From: Haemophilus parahaemolyticus | Lineage (GTDB): Bacteria > Pseudomonadota > Gammaproteobacteria > Enterobacterales > Pasteurellaceae | Length of the DNA stretch: 51,326 bases | Reading direction: 5' to 3' | Assembly: GCF_002015035.1 (NCBI RefSeq) | Contig: NZ_MUXY01000011.1 | Span: 89,384 to 140,709 of the forward strand | Part shown: positions 28,307 through 37,537 of the stretch, piece by piece | How the letters are laid out: every line of letters begins with the position of its first letter | Numbering within the stretch: the stretch's first letter is position 1 | The notes under the pieces: generated by a model | Databases searched by the model: none | Seen by the model: only the letters and a program-made list of their open reading frames with translations | What the model was told of the DNA's origin: nothing | Translations under genes and position numbers: made by a program

Positions 28307-29405
28307 ATCTTTTTAACCACGTTTTTACAAATTCTGCCACTTCATCCACATTATTGATATTCAATCGATTTTCTCGTTCAAGCGGGTAATCGGTGGCGGT
28401 GGCAATGGTCCATTCATCTAGTTCAGGTAAGGGTTTTTTTACTTCTTTTCGATGAAGCTGAATTTTTGGTAAGGCTTCGTGTTTAAAGCCTTCGACCAGC
28501 ACCAAATCTACATCTTTGAAATTGGCAATAATTTGCTGAAAATCGACCGCTTGTTCGGGTGTTTCGGCCATTAATGCCCAACGTTCATCGCAGGCAATTG
28601 CGGTGGGATTCGCTCCCGCTAAACGCAATCGATGGCTATCTTTGCCTGGTTTATCCACATCAATGTTATGGTGTGAATGTTTGATTAAACCGACTTTGAG
28701 ATTGCAAGCGGTCAATTTGGGAATCAGTTTTTCCAACAACGTAGTTTTGCCTGTGCCACTGTAGCCTGTAATGGCAAGCACAGTGGGGACTGTATGAGGC
28801 ATTTCTGCTGTTGCCAATTCCTCTAATGTATTGAAATTTCTAAATGCGGCTGTTTGATCAGAAAAATCTACTGCAACACTTTTTTGTTGTTGGAAGAATT
28901 GGTATAAGCGGCGTTCGCCCATTTGCAGGTAATCATTCAGTGCTTTTGCGACATTGCGATGAATTAACGCAAAAGTCGGGTGCGGTCGTTCGCCATCGTG
29001 GGCATAGGCAATCTCTGCTTGGTTAATTTGCAAGGCTGTAAGTAGTTTTTTAAGCAAATTTTCTGGCAAAAATGGAGAATCACAAGGCACGAACAGCAGA
29101 TAATCGCTGTCAATCTGATGAAAGCCTGTAAGCATTCCGCTCAGCGCCCCTTGGAAATTGGGCATTTCATCTTGGTAAAAAGGCAAGTGAGGGAAAAACT
29201 GCTGATATTCCGCCTGTGAGCGGTTTATATTCAAATAAACTTTTCCATTTACTGCTGATAATTGTGGGCTAAGACGTTGCAAAATATGTGCAATAAGTGG
29301 AAGATTTTGTAGCTTTTGCAAGCCTTTTTCTACGCCATTCATTCGGCGAGCCAAACCGCCTGCGAGAATTACAGCGTGAATTTGAGGTGAAGTTTTTTCT
29401 GTCAT
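28305..29405 (-). CDS. Fused MobA-MobB molybdopterin guanine dinucleotide synthesis protein
   Basis: MobA adds GMP to molybdopterin to make MGD, and MobB is a GTP-binding helper. One 366-residue ORF carries both. Residues 1-195 are MobA (VILAGGLARRMNGVEKGLQ, FQGALSGMLTGF, FVPCDSPFLPENLL). From about residue 200 (MPHTVPTVLAITGYSGTGKT) MobB begins, with its P-loop and IKHSHHNIDVDKPGKDSHRL. No stop or in-frame restart is needed. In E. coli the two are separate adjacent genes (mobA, mobB) next to yihD. Here the gene likewise diverges from yihD. A full uptake core lies at 28546-28554. Confidence 0.92.
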   Translation of the reverse strand: MTEKTSPQIHAVILAGGLARRMNGVEKGLQKLQNLPLIAHILQRLSPQLSAVNGKVYLNINRSQAEYQQFFPHLPFYQDEMPNFQGALSGMLTGFHQIDSDYLLFVPCDSPFLPENLLKKLLTALQINQAEIAYAHDGERPHPTFALIHRNVAKALNDYLQMGERRLYQFFQQQKSVAVDFSDQTAAFRNFNTLEELATAEMPHTVPTVLAITGYSGTGKTTLLEKLIPKLTACNLKVGLIKHSHHNIDVDKPGKDSHRLRLAGANPTAIACDERWALMAETPEQAVDFQQIIANFKDVDLVLVEGFKHEALPKIQLHRKEVKKPLPELDEWTIATATDYPLERENRLNINNVDEVAEFVKTWLKR

Positions 29406-29489
29406 AAATAAGGGCTTTTCTTTGCAAAAAGAGTGCTAAAAGTATATGATCCGAGCCAATTTTCAACAAGATTTTTTAAGGATTTTCCG

Positions 29490-29759
29490 GTGAAATGCAA
29501 ACGTTTAGAAGAATTATTAGAGCTATTGGGCGACCATTGGCGTAAAAACCCTGATTTACATTTGATGGATATTTTGCAGCAGCTCTCGGTAGAGGTGGGC
29601 GAACCTGATAACTACCCTGCATTACGTGATGAGGTGTTAATTTATCAGTTAAAAATGCGTAATGCCGACAAACACGAGCCAATCCCTGGCCTAAAAAAAG
29701 ATTACGAAGATGATTTTAAAACGGCACTTTTACGTGCACGTGGAATTTTAAAAGACTAA
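29490..29759 (+). CDS. yihD: YihD family protein (DUF1040)
   Basis: I place the start at GTG 29490 (VKCKRLEELLELLGDHWRKN), behind AAGGA, giving 89 residues, the same as E. coli YihD. It matches YihD in the C-terminus (IPGLKKDYEDDFKTALLRAR). The function is unknown. It lies 39 bases upstream of dsbA. The E. coli order mob-yihD-(yihE)-dsbA is preserved except that yihE (srkA) is missing. Confidence 0.9.
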   Translation: MKCKRLEELLELLGDHWRKNPDLHLMDILQQLSVEVGEPDNYPALRDEVLIYQLKMRNADKHEPIPGLKKDYEDDFKTALLRARGILKD

Positions 29760-29798
29760 TGTGGTCTAATAGAAACCATATTTTTAAAGGAAATTAAA

Positions 29799-30437
29799 AT
29801 GAAAAAAATGTTATTAAAAACTACATTCGTTGCACTTTCTGCATTTTTCGCAGTAAATTCGACCGCTTTTGCATCAAATCCTGTGGAAGGTAAAGAGTAC
29901 AATATCGTTCGACAAGCACCATCAGCTCAAAAAGAGGTGCTGGAATTTTTCTCTTTCTACTGCCCGCATTGCTATGATTTTGAATTGAACTACAAAATCC
30001 CTTCACAAATTAAAGCAAACTTGCCTGAAGGCACAAAATTGGTGCAATATCACGTGAATTTCTTAGGTCGACAATCTGAAAACTTAACTCGTGCGTGGGC
30101 GTTTGCAATGGCTCAAGGCGTAGAAGATAAAGTAAAAACAGCGTTGTTTGAAGGAGCACAAAAAGATGCGTTTAAATCAATGGACGACATCAAGGCGGTA
30201 TTCGTAGCAAATGGCGTAAGTGCGGAAGATTTCGATAACGGCATTAACAGCTTTGCGGTAAATGGCTTGGTAAACAAACAAGTTCAGGCTGCGGAAGAGT
30301 TCAAAGTTCGTGGTGTGCCAGCTTTCTTCGTAAACGAGCAGTATGAAATCAATTTAAGTGGTTTCTCAGATTCCACCTCAACTAACGATTTCATCAAACG
30401 CTATGTAGATGCAGTAACGTTTTTAATTAAAAAATAA
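29799..30437 (+). CDS. dsbA: Thiol:disulfide interchange protein DsbA
   Basis: DsbA introduces disulfides into exported proteins in the periplasm. It has a signal peptide (MKKMLLKTTFVALSAFFAVN, cleavage after AFA) and the active site CPHC near residues 55-58 (FFSFYCPHCYDFEL). The cis-Pro loop is RGVPAFFVN. The 212 aa length is normal. The signal-peptide codons contain GACCGCTT, part of the uptake core. Terminator-like repeats follow the stop. Confidence 0.95.
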   Translation: MKKMLLKTTFVALSAFFAVNSTAFASNPVEGKEYNIVRQAPSAQKEVLEFFSFYCPHCYDFELNYKIPSQIKANLPEGTKLVQYHVNFLGRQSENLTRAWAFAMAQGVEDKVKTALFEGAQKDAFKSMDDIKAVFVANGVSAEDFDNGINSFAVNGLVNKQVQAAEEFKVRGVPAFFVNEQYEINLSGFSDSTSTNDFIKRYVDAVTFLIKK

Positions 30438-30473
30438 TCGTAAGGCGGACCCAAATCCGCCCTACCAAGAAAA

Positions 30474-30497
30474 TTAAAGGGCTTTTGCCCTTTTTTT
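30474..30497 (+). terminator. Terminator after dsbA
   Basis: AAAGGGC, TTTT, GCCCTTTTTTT. It is preceded by another hairpin, GGCGGA / TCCGCC, at 30447-30463. Confidence 0.85.
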
Positions 30498-30535
30498 GTG
30501 ATTTTCCCTAGGATATCTATATAAGAGAAATATCA

Positions 30536-31999
30536 ATGAAACTTTCCCACTCAATTGTATTTGCAATCTTTGGCCTAAATCTGACCTCTTTCGCACAGGC
30601 AGAAATAGTGCAACCGCAAGAAAAGAAAATGGCTGAGCCTAAAAATGATTTAACCGAACGCTTCCAAGTGGCTCAACCAAAACCTAAAACTCAGCCTGAT
30701 ACAGAACAAACAGAAACATCAGGCTCGGTGTCGATGACAAAAGAAGAATTAGCTCAGCACCCTGATTTAATCGTACGAGGTTTAATTCCAGCTGTGTTAC
30801 AAAACAACGAACAAGCGGTCGAATTATTGTTGCCGATGTACCAAAACTTGCCAAAGCAAGATCCATTCTTACGTGAGTGGGCAGAAGCGATTTCGGCTAA
30901 AGCACAAGGCAATTTTAGCCTTGCAGTAGAACGTTACCGCTCGCTCTTTGCACAAAAATCGGATATTCCTGCTTTGCGTTATCAGCTCGCTCAAGCCCTC
31001 TTTTTAAATAACAATAATGAGGCAGCAAAAGATCAATTCCAGAAATTGCGTGCGGAAAATTTATCGCCCGATTCAGTGGCAATTATCGACCAATATTTGA
31101 CTGCTTTAAATAAACGTGATCAGTGGAAATTTAGCGGTGGAATGAGCTTCCTTAACGAGACGAATATCAACAATGCACCTAAAGCGGGCACGAGAGTAGG
31201 CGGTTGGGAAGCATGGAAAAAAGAGAGTGCACAGGGCTTTTCTTACTACTTCAACACTGAGAAAAAATGGTCGTTGCCAAATCAGTTTTTCACCAAAATA
31301 GCGTTGGATACTTCGGGAAAATATTATTGGGATAACAAAAAATATAACGAGCTTAATGTGCGGACAGGTGTTGGCTTAGGCTATCAAACCGCACGTTTTG
31401 AAATTGCTCTTACCCCCTTTACCGAGAAACGTTGGTATGCGGGTGGTTCATCGGGCAGTGAATCGCTTAAACAATATTCAAAAAACTCAGGTGTGCAGCT
31501 TGAAAGCAGTTACTGGCTGAATGAAAAATGGCAACTTTCAAATGTATTGGAATATGGTGAACAACGCTACGACTGGCGTAAGCACCTAAACGGCAACAAC
31601 TATTTGTGGTCAAACACGCTCTTATATGTGCCAAAAAGCGGGCAATATTGGTTTGCAGGTTTGGATTACAATCGTGAAAATACTCGCGATAAAGACAATG
31701 CTTACCAACGTACTAGTGCACGTTTAGGCTGGGGGCAAGAATGGGGCTGGGGAATTTCTAGCCGCATCTCGTTTTCTTATGCGAAGCGAACTTATCAGGC
31801 ACATCCTGCTCCAGATTTAATCGGCAAAATACAAAAAAATGATGAATATTCTTCTGCTTTAACGCTCTGGCATCGTGACTTGCATTTCTTTGGCGTGACA
31901 CCAAAAGTGACGTGGCAATATCAGAAAGTAAGCAGTAACCACCCATTTTATAGCTACGATAAAAATCGGGTTTATTTTGAGATGAGTAAAACATTTTAA
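30536..31999 (+). CDS. Slam-family surface lipoprotein assembly modifier
   Basis: Slam proteins are outer-membrane barrels that move certain lipoproteins to the cell surface. The 487-residue protein has a signal peptide (MKLSHSIVFAIFGLNLTSFA, then QA). A periplasmic TPR-like helical part follows at about 75-210 (LLPMYQNLPKQDPFLREWAE, ALRYQLAQALFLNNNNEAA). The DUF560 barrel (WKFSGGMSFLNETNINNAPK, GVGLGYQTARFEIALTPF, alternating strands) ends with a terminal Phe (YFEMSKTF). Length and architecture fit Slam. The likely substrate is the lipoprotein at 39936-40724. The gene follows dsbA but after a terminator, so it is probably separately transcribed. Confidence 0.85.
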   Translation: MKLSHSIVFAIFGLNLTSFAQAEIVQPQEKKMAEPKNDLTERFQVAQPKPKTQPDTEQTETSGSVSMTKEELAQHPDLIVRGLIPAVLQNNEQAVELLLPMYQNLPKQDPFLREWAEAISAKAQGNFSLAVERYRSLFAQKSDIPALRYQLAQALFLNNNNEAAKDQFQKLRAENLSPDSVAIIDQYLTALNKRDQWKFSGGMSFLNETNINNAPKAGTRVGGWEAWKKESAQGFSYYFNTEKKWSLPNQFFTKIALDTSGKYYWDNKKYNELNVRTGVGLGYQTARFEIALTPFTEKRWYAGGSSGSESLKQYSKNSGVQLESSYWLNEKWQLSNVLEYGEQRYDWRKHLNGNNYLWSNTLLYVPKSGQYWFAGLDYNRENTRDKDNAYQRTSARLGWGQEWGWGISSRISFSYAKRTYQAHPAPDLIGKIQKNDEYSSALTLWHRDLHFFGVTPKVTWQYQKVSSNHPFYSYDKNRVYFEMSKTF

Positions 32000-32135
32000 A
32001 CTGTGATATGCTTAATCTTGTTGCAAATAACATTTCTCTTAGTGTATGGGGCAGTTTATCTCCGCCTGATAAATCTCGGAAAATTCAGGGTGGGGATAGC
32101 TCTCTACATAGGATTAACGTAAAGATAAAAATAAA

Positions 32136-32687
32136 ATGAAAACACTACCCGAAATTAAATCTGTTTCTGTCATTGCGAAAACCTCAATTTTCGAAGTGCA
32201 ATCAGTCGATTTACGTTTTTCTAATGGCGAGGAACGAACCTATGAACGCCTTACGCCACAACGCCGTTCTTCAGTAATGGTGTTGCCAATTCACGAAGGT
32301 AATTTAATTTTTGTACGGGAATATGCAGTGGGCTCTGAGCGTTATGAACTCACCTTTCCGAAAGGAATTATAGATGCGGGCGAAGAACCGATTGAAAGTG
32401 CTAATCGTGAGTTACAAGAAGAGATTGGTTTTGGTGCACGTAAAATAGAGCCGTTACGGAATTTATACAGCGGTCCGAGTCATATGTTTGGCTTAATGCA
32501 CGTTTTTGTGGCAGAAGATCTTTATCCATCCAAACTTGAGGGCGATGAACCTGAACCGCTTGAGCTGGTTCACTATCCGTTGGCAAAAATCGATGAATTA
32601 CTTGCCTCCCCTGATTTTGCCGAAGCCAGAAATTTATCCGCCCTCTTTTTATTAAAAGCATATTTAAATAAGAATACGGAAAAATAG
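32136..32687 (+). CDS. nudE: ADP compounds hydrolase NudE
   Basis: NudE is a Nudix hydrolase acting on ADP-ribose, NADH and Ap3A. The Nudix box is intact around residues 70-92 (GIIDAGEEPIESANRELQEE then IGFG). The N-terminus (KTLPEIKSVSVIAKTSIFEV) matches the NudE subfamily. Length 183 aa is normal. It is 18 bases before cysQ, in the order nudE-cysQ-zwf known from H. influenzae. Confidence 0.92.
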   Translation: MKTLPEIKSVSVIAKTSIFEVQSVDLRFSNGEERTYERLTPQRRSSVMVLPIHEGNLIFVREYAVGSERYELTFPKGIIDAGEEPIESANRELQEEIGFGARKIEPLRNLYSGPSHMFGLMHVFVAEDLYPSKLEGDEPEPLELVHYPLAKIDELLASPDFAEARNLSALFLLKAYLNKNTEK

Positions 32688-32705
32688 AGAAAAAAGGACG
32701 GAACT

Positions 32706-33536
32706 ATGCAAACACTTAATCAATCCTTGTTGGATAAAATCGTAAAAATCGCCCAAGATGCAGGCGAACACCTCAAAGATTTTTATGCGAAATCGGTCGA
32801 AGTGCATATTAAATCGGATAAAACACCTGTCACCGAGGCGGATCTTTTTTTAAGCCAATTTATCACGGAACAGTTAAAACAGCTTACGCCAGATGTGCCT
32901 GTGCTTTCGGAAGAAAATTGCGATATTGCCTTTGAAGAGCGTCAAAAATGGGACGAATATTGGATTATCGATCCACTGGATGGCACTCAACAATTTATCA
33001 ATCGTACCGATCAATTTGCGGTGATTATTGCTCTTGTGCAAAAACAAATTGGCAAAAATCACCCTGTCTTAGGCGTGATCCACGCCCCTATCTTGGAAAA
33101 AACCTACTTTGCAATGCAACATTTTGGCTGCTATTTGCAAGAAAAAGGTGAAATTCGACCGCTTCACGGCTTGAAACAAGCTGACTATCGCGATCACAAT
33201 CTGCATATCGCGATTGGTTTCGTACATCCTGATCATATCGAAGATAACCTCAAACCGCCTTATCAAGCTACTTTTATGGAATATGGCTCAAGCAGTTTAA
33301 AATCGGGCTTGGTAGCGGAGGGAATTAGCGATTGCTATATCCGTTTTGGCGACACTGGCGAATGGGACACCGCCGCATCAGAAGTTCTACTTAGCGAAAT
33401 TGGTGGTGAAATTTTTGATCTGCATTTTGAACCGCTCAGTTACAATGAACGCGAAACGCTGATTAATCCTTATTTTATTATGGTGCGCGACAGCCAGCAC
33501 GATTGGCAGAATGTCTTTCAATTTAATAAGTTGTAG
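32706..33536 (+). CDS. cysQ: 3'(2'),5'-bisphosphate nucleotidase CysQ
   Basis: CysQ removes toxic 3'-phosphoadenosine 5'-phosphate made during sulfate assimilation. The inositol-phosphatase-like fold is clear: [21 protein letters not shown], the metal motif [11 protein letters not shown] (Gln-Gln where Lys-Glu is more common) and [16 protein letters not shown]. The 276 aa length is slightly longer than E. coli CysQ. It is placed between nudE and zwf. Confidence 0.92.
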   Translation: MQTLNQSLLDKIVKIAQDAGEHLKDFYAKSVEVHIKSDKTPVTEADLFLSQFITEQLKQLTPDVPVLSEENCDIAFEERQKWDEYWIIDPLDGTQQFINRTDQFAVIIALVQKQIGKNHPVLGVIHAPILEKTYFAMQHFGCYLQEKGEIRPLHGLKQADYRDHNLHIAIGFVHPDHIEDNLKPPYQATFMEYGSSSLKSGLVAEGISDCYIRFGDTGEWDTAASEVLLSEIGGEIFDLHFEPLSYNERETLINPYFIMVRDSQHDWQNVFQFNKL

Positions 33537-33601
33537 CGATTAGTAAAAACGGCGAAAATGTTGCATTATTGTTAAAACTTATAATCTCATTAGGAATAAA
33601 A

Positions 33602-35086
33602 ATGAACATAGAAAATTGTTGTATCGTGATTTTTGGGGCTTCGGGGGATTTAACCTTCCGTAAGCTCATCCCCGCACTTTATAACTTACATAAAGTTGGC
33701 AGATTAGGCGAGCATTTTTCGGTACTCGGTGTGGCTCGTACGGAATTAAACGACGAGCAATTCCGAGCAAAAATGCGTGATGCGTTAATTAAATTTGAGA
33801 ATGCAAGCGGTGAAACTTTAGATGAATTTTGCCATCACCTTTACTATCAAGCAGTAAATACTTCCGATGCGTTAGATTACGTGAAACTCTTGCCCCGTCT
33901 TGACGATTTACATGACAAATATGGCAGTGCAGGCAACACGCTTTACTACCTTTCAACCCCACCAAGTTTATATGGCGTGATCCCAGAATGCTTGGCAGCA
34001 CACGGTTTAACCACCGAAGAGTTCGGCTGGAAACGCATTATTGTGGAAAAACCATTCGGCTATGATATTCAAACTGCAAAAGCATTAGACGTGCAAATTC
34101 ACCGCTTCTTTGAAGAGCATCAAATCTACCGTATTGACCACTATTTAGGCAAAGAAACCGTACAAAACTTGCTCGTGTTACGCTTCTCAAACGGTTTATT
34201 TGAACCACTTTGGAACCGCAATTACATTGATTATGTGGAAATCACAGGAGCAGAATCAATTGGAGTGGAAGAACGTGGTGGCTATTACGATGGCTCAGGT
34301 GCGATGCGTGATATGTTCCAAAACCACTTATTGCAAGTGCTTGCCATGGTTGCAATGGAGCCACCAGCGATTATCAACGCGGACGCAATGCGTGATGAAG
34401 TGGCAAAAGTGCTTTACTGCTTACACCCGCTTTCTAACGAAGATTTGAAAAATAACCTCGTGCTCGGGCAATACACCGCCGCAGAAATTGATGGAGAAAT
34501 GGCGAAAGGCTATTTAGAAGAGAAAGGCGTACCAGAAGATTCCAATACAGAAACCTTTATGGCATTAAAATGTGAAATCGATAACTGGCGCTGGGCGGGT
34601 GTGCCTTTTTATGTTCGCACAGGCAAACGATTACCAACCCGCGTAACGGAAGTGGTTATCCATTTCAAAACTACACCGCACCCCGTGTTTAGCCAAAATG
34701 CACCTGAAAATAAATTGATTATTCGCGTGCAACCTGATGAAGGTATCTCAATGCGTTTCGGTTTGAAAAAACCAGGTGCAGGCTTTGAAGCAAAAGAAGT
34801 ATCAATGGACTTCCGTTATGCTGATTTAGCTTCTCCAAGTCTTCTCACTGCCTACGAACGTTTATTGTTAGACGCAATGAAAGGTGATGCCACCCTATTT
34901 GCCCGCACTGATGCAGTGCACGCTTGTTGGAAATTTGTGCAGCCTATTTTGGATTATAAAGCCCAAAATGGTCGTGTCTATGAATATGAAGCAGGTACTT
35001 GGGGACCAAAAGAAGCGGATAAGCTGATCGCCAAACACGGCAGAGTATGGCGTAAGCCTTCAGGTATGATGAAGAAAAAAGTGTAA
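33602..35086 (+). CDS. zwf: Glucose-6-phosphate 1-dehydrogenase
   Basis: The first step of the oxidative pentose phosphate pathway, yielding NADPH. I start at ATG 33602 ([20 protein letters not shown]) behind AGGAAT, giving 494 aa, and reject an upstream extension. It has the NADP site [18 protein letters not shown], the substrate motif [13 protein letters not shown] and the C-terminal WRKPS. It is followed by pgl after 52 bases. The interval contains a GC-rich hairpin (CCCCTC / GAGGGG) that could process or attenuate the message. Confidence 0.97.
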   Translation: MNIENCCIVIFGASGDLTFRKLIPALYNLHKVGRLGEHFSVLGVARTELNDEQFRAKMRDALIKFENASGETLDEFCHHLYYQAVNTSDALDYVKLLPRLDDLHDKYGSAGNTLYYLSTPPSLYGVIPECLAAHGLTTEEFGWKRIIVEKPFGYDIQTAKALDVQIHRFFEEHQIYRIDHYLGKETVQNLLVLRFSNGLFEPLWNRNYIDYVEITGAESIGVEERGGYYDGSGAMRDMFQNHLLQVLAMVAMEPPAIINADAMRDEVAKVLYCLHPLSNEDLKNNLVLGQYTAAEIDGEMAKGYLEEKGVPEDSNTETFMALKCEIDNWRWAGVPFYVRTGKRLPTRVTEVVIHFKTTPHPVFSQNAPENKLIIRVQPDEGISMRFGLKKPGAGFEAKEVSMDFRYADLASPSLLTAYERLLLDAMKGDATLFARTDAVHACWKFVQPILDYKAQNGRVYEYEAGTWGPKEADKLIAKHGRVWRKPSGMMKKKV

Positions 35087-35138
35087 TGAATTTTCCCCTC
35101 GCCCTTTGTGGGAGAGGGGATATGATAGAGAACCTAAA

Positions 35139-35837
35139 ATGAAAAAAGTTATCTTCCCTACCGCTCAACAAGCAGTCGAAAAAATCGCTCAGGAATTGAA
35201 AGCATATAGCGAACAACATCGTCCTGTACATATCTCTCTTTCTGGCGGTTCAACGCCAAAATTATTATTTAAAACCTTAGCTCAAGCTCCGTTTGCCAAT
35301 GAAATTCAATGGCAAAATCTCCATTTCTGGTGGGGGGACGATCGTATGGTTCCACCACAAGATCCTGAAAGCAATTATGGCGAAGTACAAAAACTGCTCT
35401 TTGATCACATCCAAATTCCTGCCGAGAATATTCACCGCATTCGTGGTGAAGAAAACGTCGAGCAAGAATTGGTAAGATTTTCGCAAGAATTGACCGCTTG
35501 CGTGCCAGATTTAGCCTTCGATTGGATTATTCTTGGAATGGGTAACGACGGACACACTGCATCGCTTTTCCCACATCAAACCAACTTTGATGATCACAAT
35601 GTTGCGGTGATTGCCAAACACCCTGAAACAGGGCAAATTCGCATTTCTAAAACCGCGAAATTATTGGAAAACGCCAAACGTATTACTTACTTAGTGACTG
35701 GCGTGGCAAAAGCGGAAATTTTGAAAGAAATCCAAGAAACGCCTGCAGAAAACTTGCCTTATCCAGCCGCGAAAATTCAGGCAAAAAATGGCGTGACGGA
35801 ATGGTATTTAGATGCTGAAGCGGTGAAGTTATTATAG
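35139..35837 (+). CDS. pgl: 6-phosphogluconolactonase
   Basis: Hydrolyses 6-phosphogluconolactone made by Zwf. The start is ATG 35139 (MKKVIFPTAQQAVEKIAQEL), giving 232 aa, instead of a TTG upstream. The family motifs ISLSGGSTPKLLFKTL, FWWGDDRMVPPQDPESNYGE and WIILGMGNDGHTASLFPHQ are present. This is the DevB/NagB-like type, not the E. coli YbhE type. It lies directly downstream of zwf. Confidence 0.95.
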   Translation: MKKVIFPTAQQAVEKIAQELKAYSEQHRPVHISLSGGSTPKLLFKTLAQAPFANEIQWQNLHFWWGDDRMVPPQDPESNYGEVQKLLFDHIQIPAENIHRIRGEENVEQELVRFSQELTACVPDLAFDWIILGMGNDGHTASLFPHQTNFDDHNVAVIAKHPETGQIRISKTAKLLENAKRITYLVTGVAKAEILKEIQETPAENLPYPAAKIQAKNGVTEWYLDAEAVKLL

Positions 35838-35862
35838 ATAATAATGTAGTGTCTAAGCACTA

Positions 35863-35983
35863 AGGGGCAAATCAATATCTTACCTTGATTTTGCTATTTT
35901 AACTTATCGGTTGAGATACAAGGGGTGAGTTGTATTCGCCCTAATATTCCATCAATGTTTTGGGACAAATGTAATTTGCCCCT
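35863..35983. repeat. Short inverted-repeat element between pgl and the MFS gene
   Basis: AGGGGCAAAT at 35863-35872 is exactly inverted at 35974-35983 (ATTTGCCCCT). The 121-bp element carries related inner pieces (AAGGGGTGAGTTGTATTCGC). It may be a small non-autonomous element or remnant. The rest of the 209-base gap holds only the MFS gene's promoter region. Confidence 0.45.
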
Positions 35984-36046
35984 ATAGCAAAAGCAACAGT
36001 GTTGCAACAAACAAAAACAAATCAACAAATATAACTTGAGGTCTTA

Positions 36047-37354
36047 ATGAATTTAAGAGAAAAAATCGACAATAGCCCAATGGGCTTTTACCAGTGGGCT
36101 ATTGTGTTAATGGCTGCCGTAATGAACTTTTTAGACGGCTTTGACGTGCTTGCCATCGCCTTTACTGCCACCAATATCAGCAAAGATTTTGGCTTGAGCA
36201 AAACCGAATTTGGGATGCTCGTCAGTGCAGGGTTAATAGGTATGGTAGTTGGCTCAATGGTGCTGGCACCACTTGCTGATAAATTTGGCCGTCGCCCAAT
36301 TTTATTACTTTCTGTAGCATTTTCTGCAGTGGGTTTGGCGGTTTCTGGCTTTTCTACTACGTCTGAAATTCTTGCGTTCTCACGTATTCTCACAGGCTTA
36401 GGCGTAGGCGGTATTTTGGTAGGAACTAACGTAATCACTAGCGAATATTCATCGAAAAAATGGCGTAGCTTTGCGATTAGCGTTTACGCAGCAGGCTTCG
36501 GTATCGGGGCGATGATTGGCGGGATTATCGCGAAATCGTTACAAGCCGCTTACTCTTGGCACGCTGTTTACTTTGCGGGTGCCGTAATGACGGCAGTCGT
36601 TTTTGTGGTACTTTGGATTTGGTTACCAGAATCAATCGACTACCTCAATTCAAAACAGCCACAAAATGCTAAAGTACGTTTAAATAAAATTGCCCATAAA
36701 CTCGGCTTTGCAGGCGAATGGGATTTAACGTCAAAAGCAGAGAAAATGGCAGTAAAATTGCCGATCTGGGAGCTATTTGGCAAAAAATATCTGCGTTCTA
36801 CGCTATTATTATGGCTCTCATTTTTTGCGATTATGTTCTGCTTCTACTTCATCAGCTCGTGGACCCCTGCGTTGTTAAAAGAAGCAGGAATGACCATGGA
36901 AGAGAGTATCAATGTGGGAATGATGATCTCGCTTGGCGGTGCAGCAGGCTCATTGGTTTATGGATTAATCGCCAGCCGCTGGTCTGCACGTAGCGTGTTG
37001 ATGCTGTTTACTGTGGCGTCTTCAATTGCCATTGTGGTCTTTATTCTTTCAAGTGCGAACCTTGCGATTGCAATGGTACTTGGCGTGGTAGTCGGTGCGT
37101 TAATTAACGGTTGTATCAGTGGTTTATATACCATCAATCCAGCTACTTACGATGCGGATATTCGCAACACAGGTGTGGGCTGGGCGATTGGTGCAGGTCG
37201 TGCTGGTTCAGTGCTTGCTCCAACGGTTGCGGGAATATTGCTTGACTCAGGATGGGGAAAACAAACGCTTTATATCGCCGTGGCAGGTGTAATGTTGATT
37301 GCAACAGTAGCATTAGCCTTTAAGAAATCGCATGTGGAGATTAGAAGAGCTTAA
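36047..37354 (+). CDS. MFS transporter, AAHS-like (aromatic acid:H+ symporter) type
   Basis: A 435-residue protein with 12 predicted membrane segments. Segment 1 contains NFLDGFDVLAIAFT, the DGxD motif of the AAHS group. The loop 2-3 motif is APLADKFGRRPILLLS and the central part has RILTGLGVGGILVGTNVITS. The AAHS group moves aromatic acids, but related members carry other organic acids, so the substrate is uncertain. Its place between pgl and gnd could mean sugar acids instead. A hairpin after the stop (GAGCATTTTC / AAAATGCTC type) is a likely terminator. Confidence 0.8.
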   Translation: MNLREKIDNSPMGFYQWAIVLMAAVMNFLDGFDVLAIAFTATNISKDFGLSKTEFGMLVSAGLIGMVVGSMVLAPLADKFGRRPILLLSVAFSAVGLAVSGFSTTSEILAFSRILTGLGVGGILVGTNVITSEYSSKKWRSFAISVYAAGFGIGAMIGGIIAKSLQAAYSWHAVYFAGAVMTAVVFVVLWIWLPESIDYLNSKQPQNAKVRLNKIAHKLGFAGEWDLTSKAEKMAVKLPIWELFGKKYLRSTLLLWLSFFAIMFCFYFISSWTPALLKEAGMTMEESINVGMMISLGGAAGSLVYGLIASRWSARSVLMLFTVASSIAIVVFILSSANLAIAMVLGVVVGALINGCISGLYTINPATYDADIRNTGVGWAIGAGRAGSVLAPTVAGILLDSGWGKQTLYIAVAGVMLIATVALAFKKSHVEIRRA

Positions 37355-37537
37355 GCGGTCGAATTTTAAGAGCATTTCGTGAAAATGCTCGAAAGCCTCC
37401 TCTTTACCAAGGTAGGGGGGATTCGTTAGAAATGTAAATTTTCACTTAAATTTAACCGTTTACGCCCTTATGCATAACGTAGGATAAAATCAAAAATCAT
37501 GGTGGGCTAAAGCCTACCCTACCAACAGGAGAAAAAA

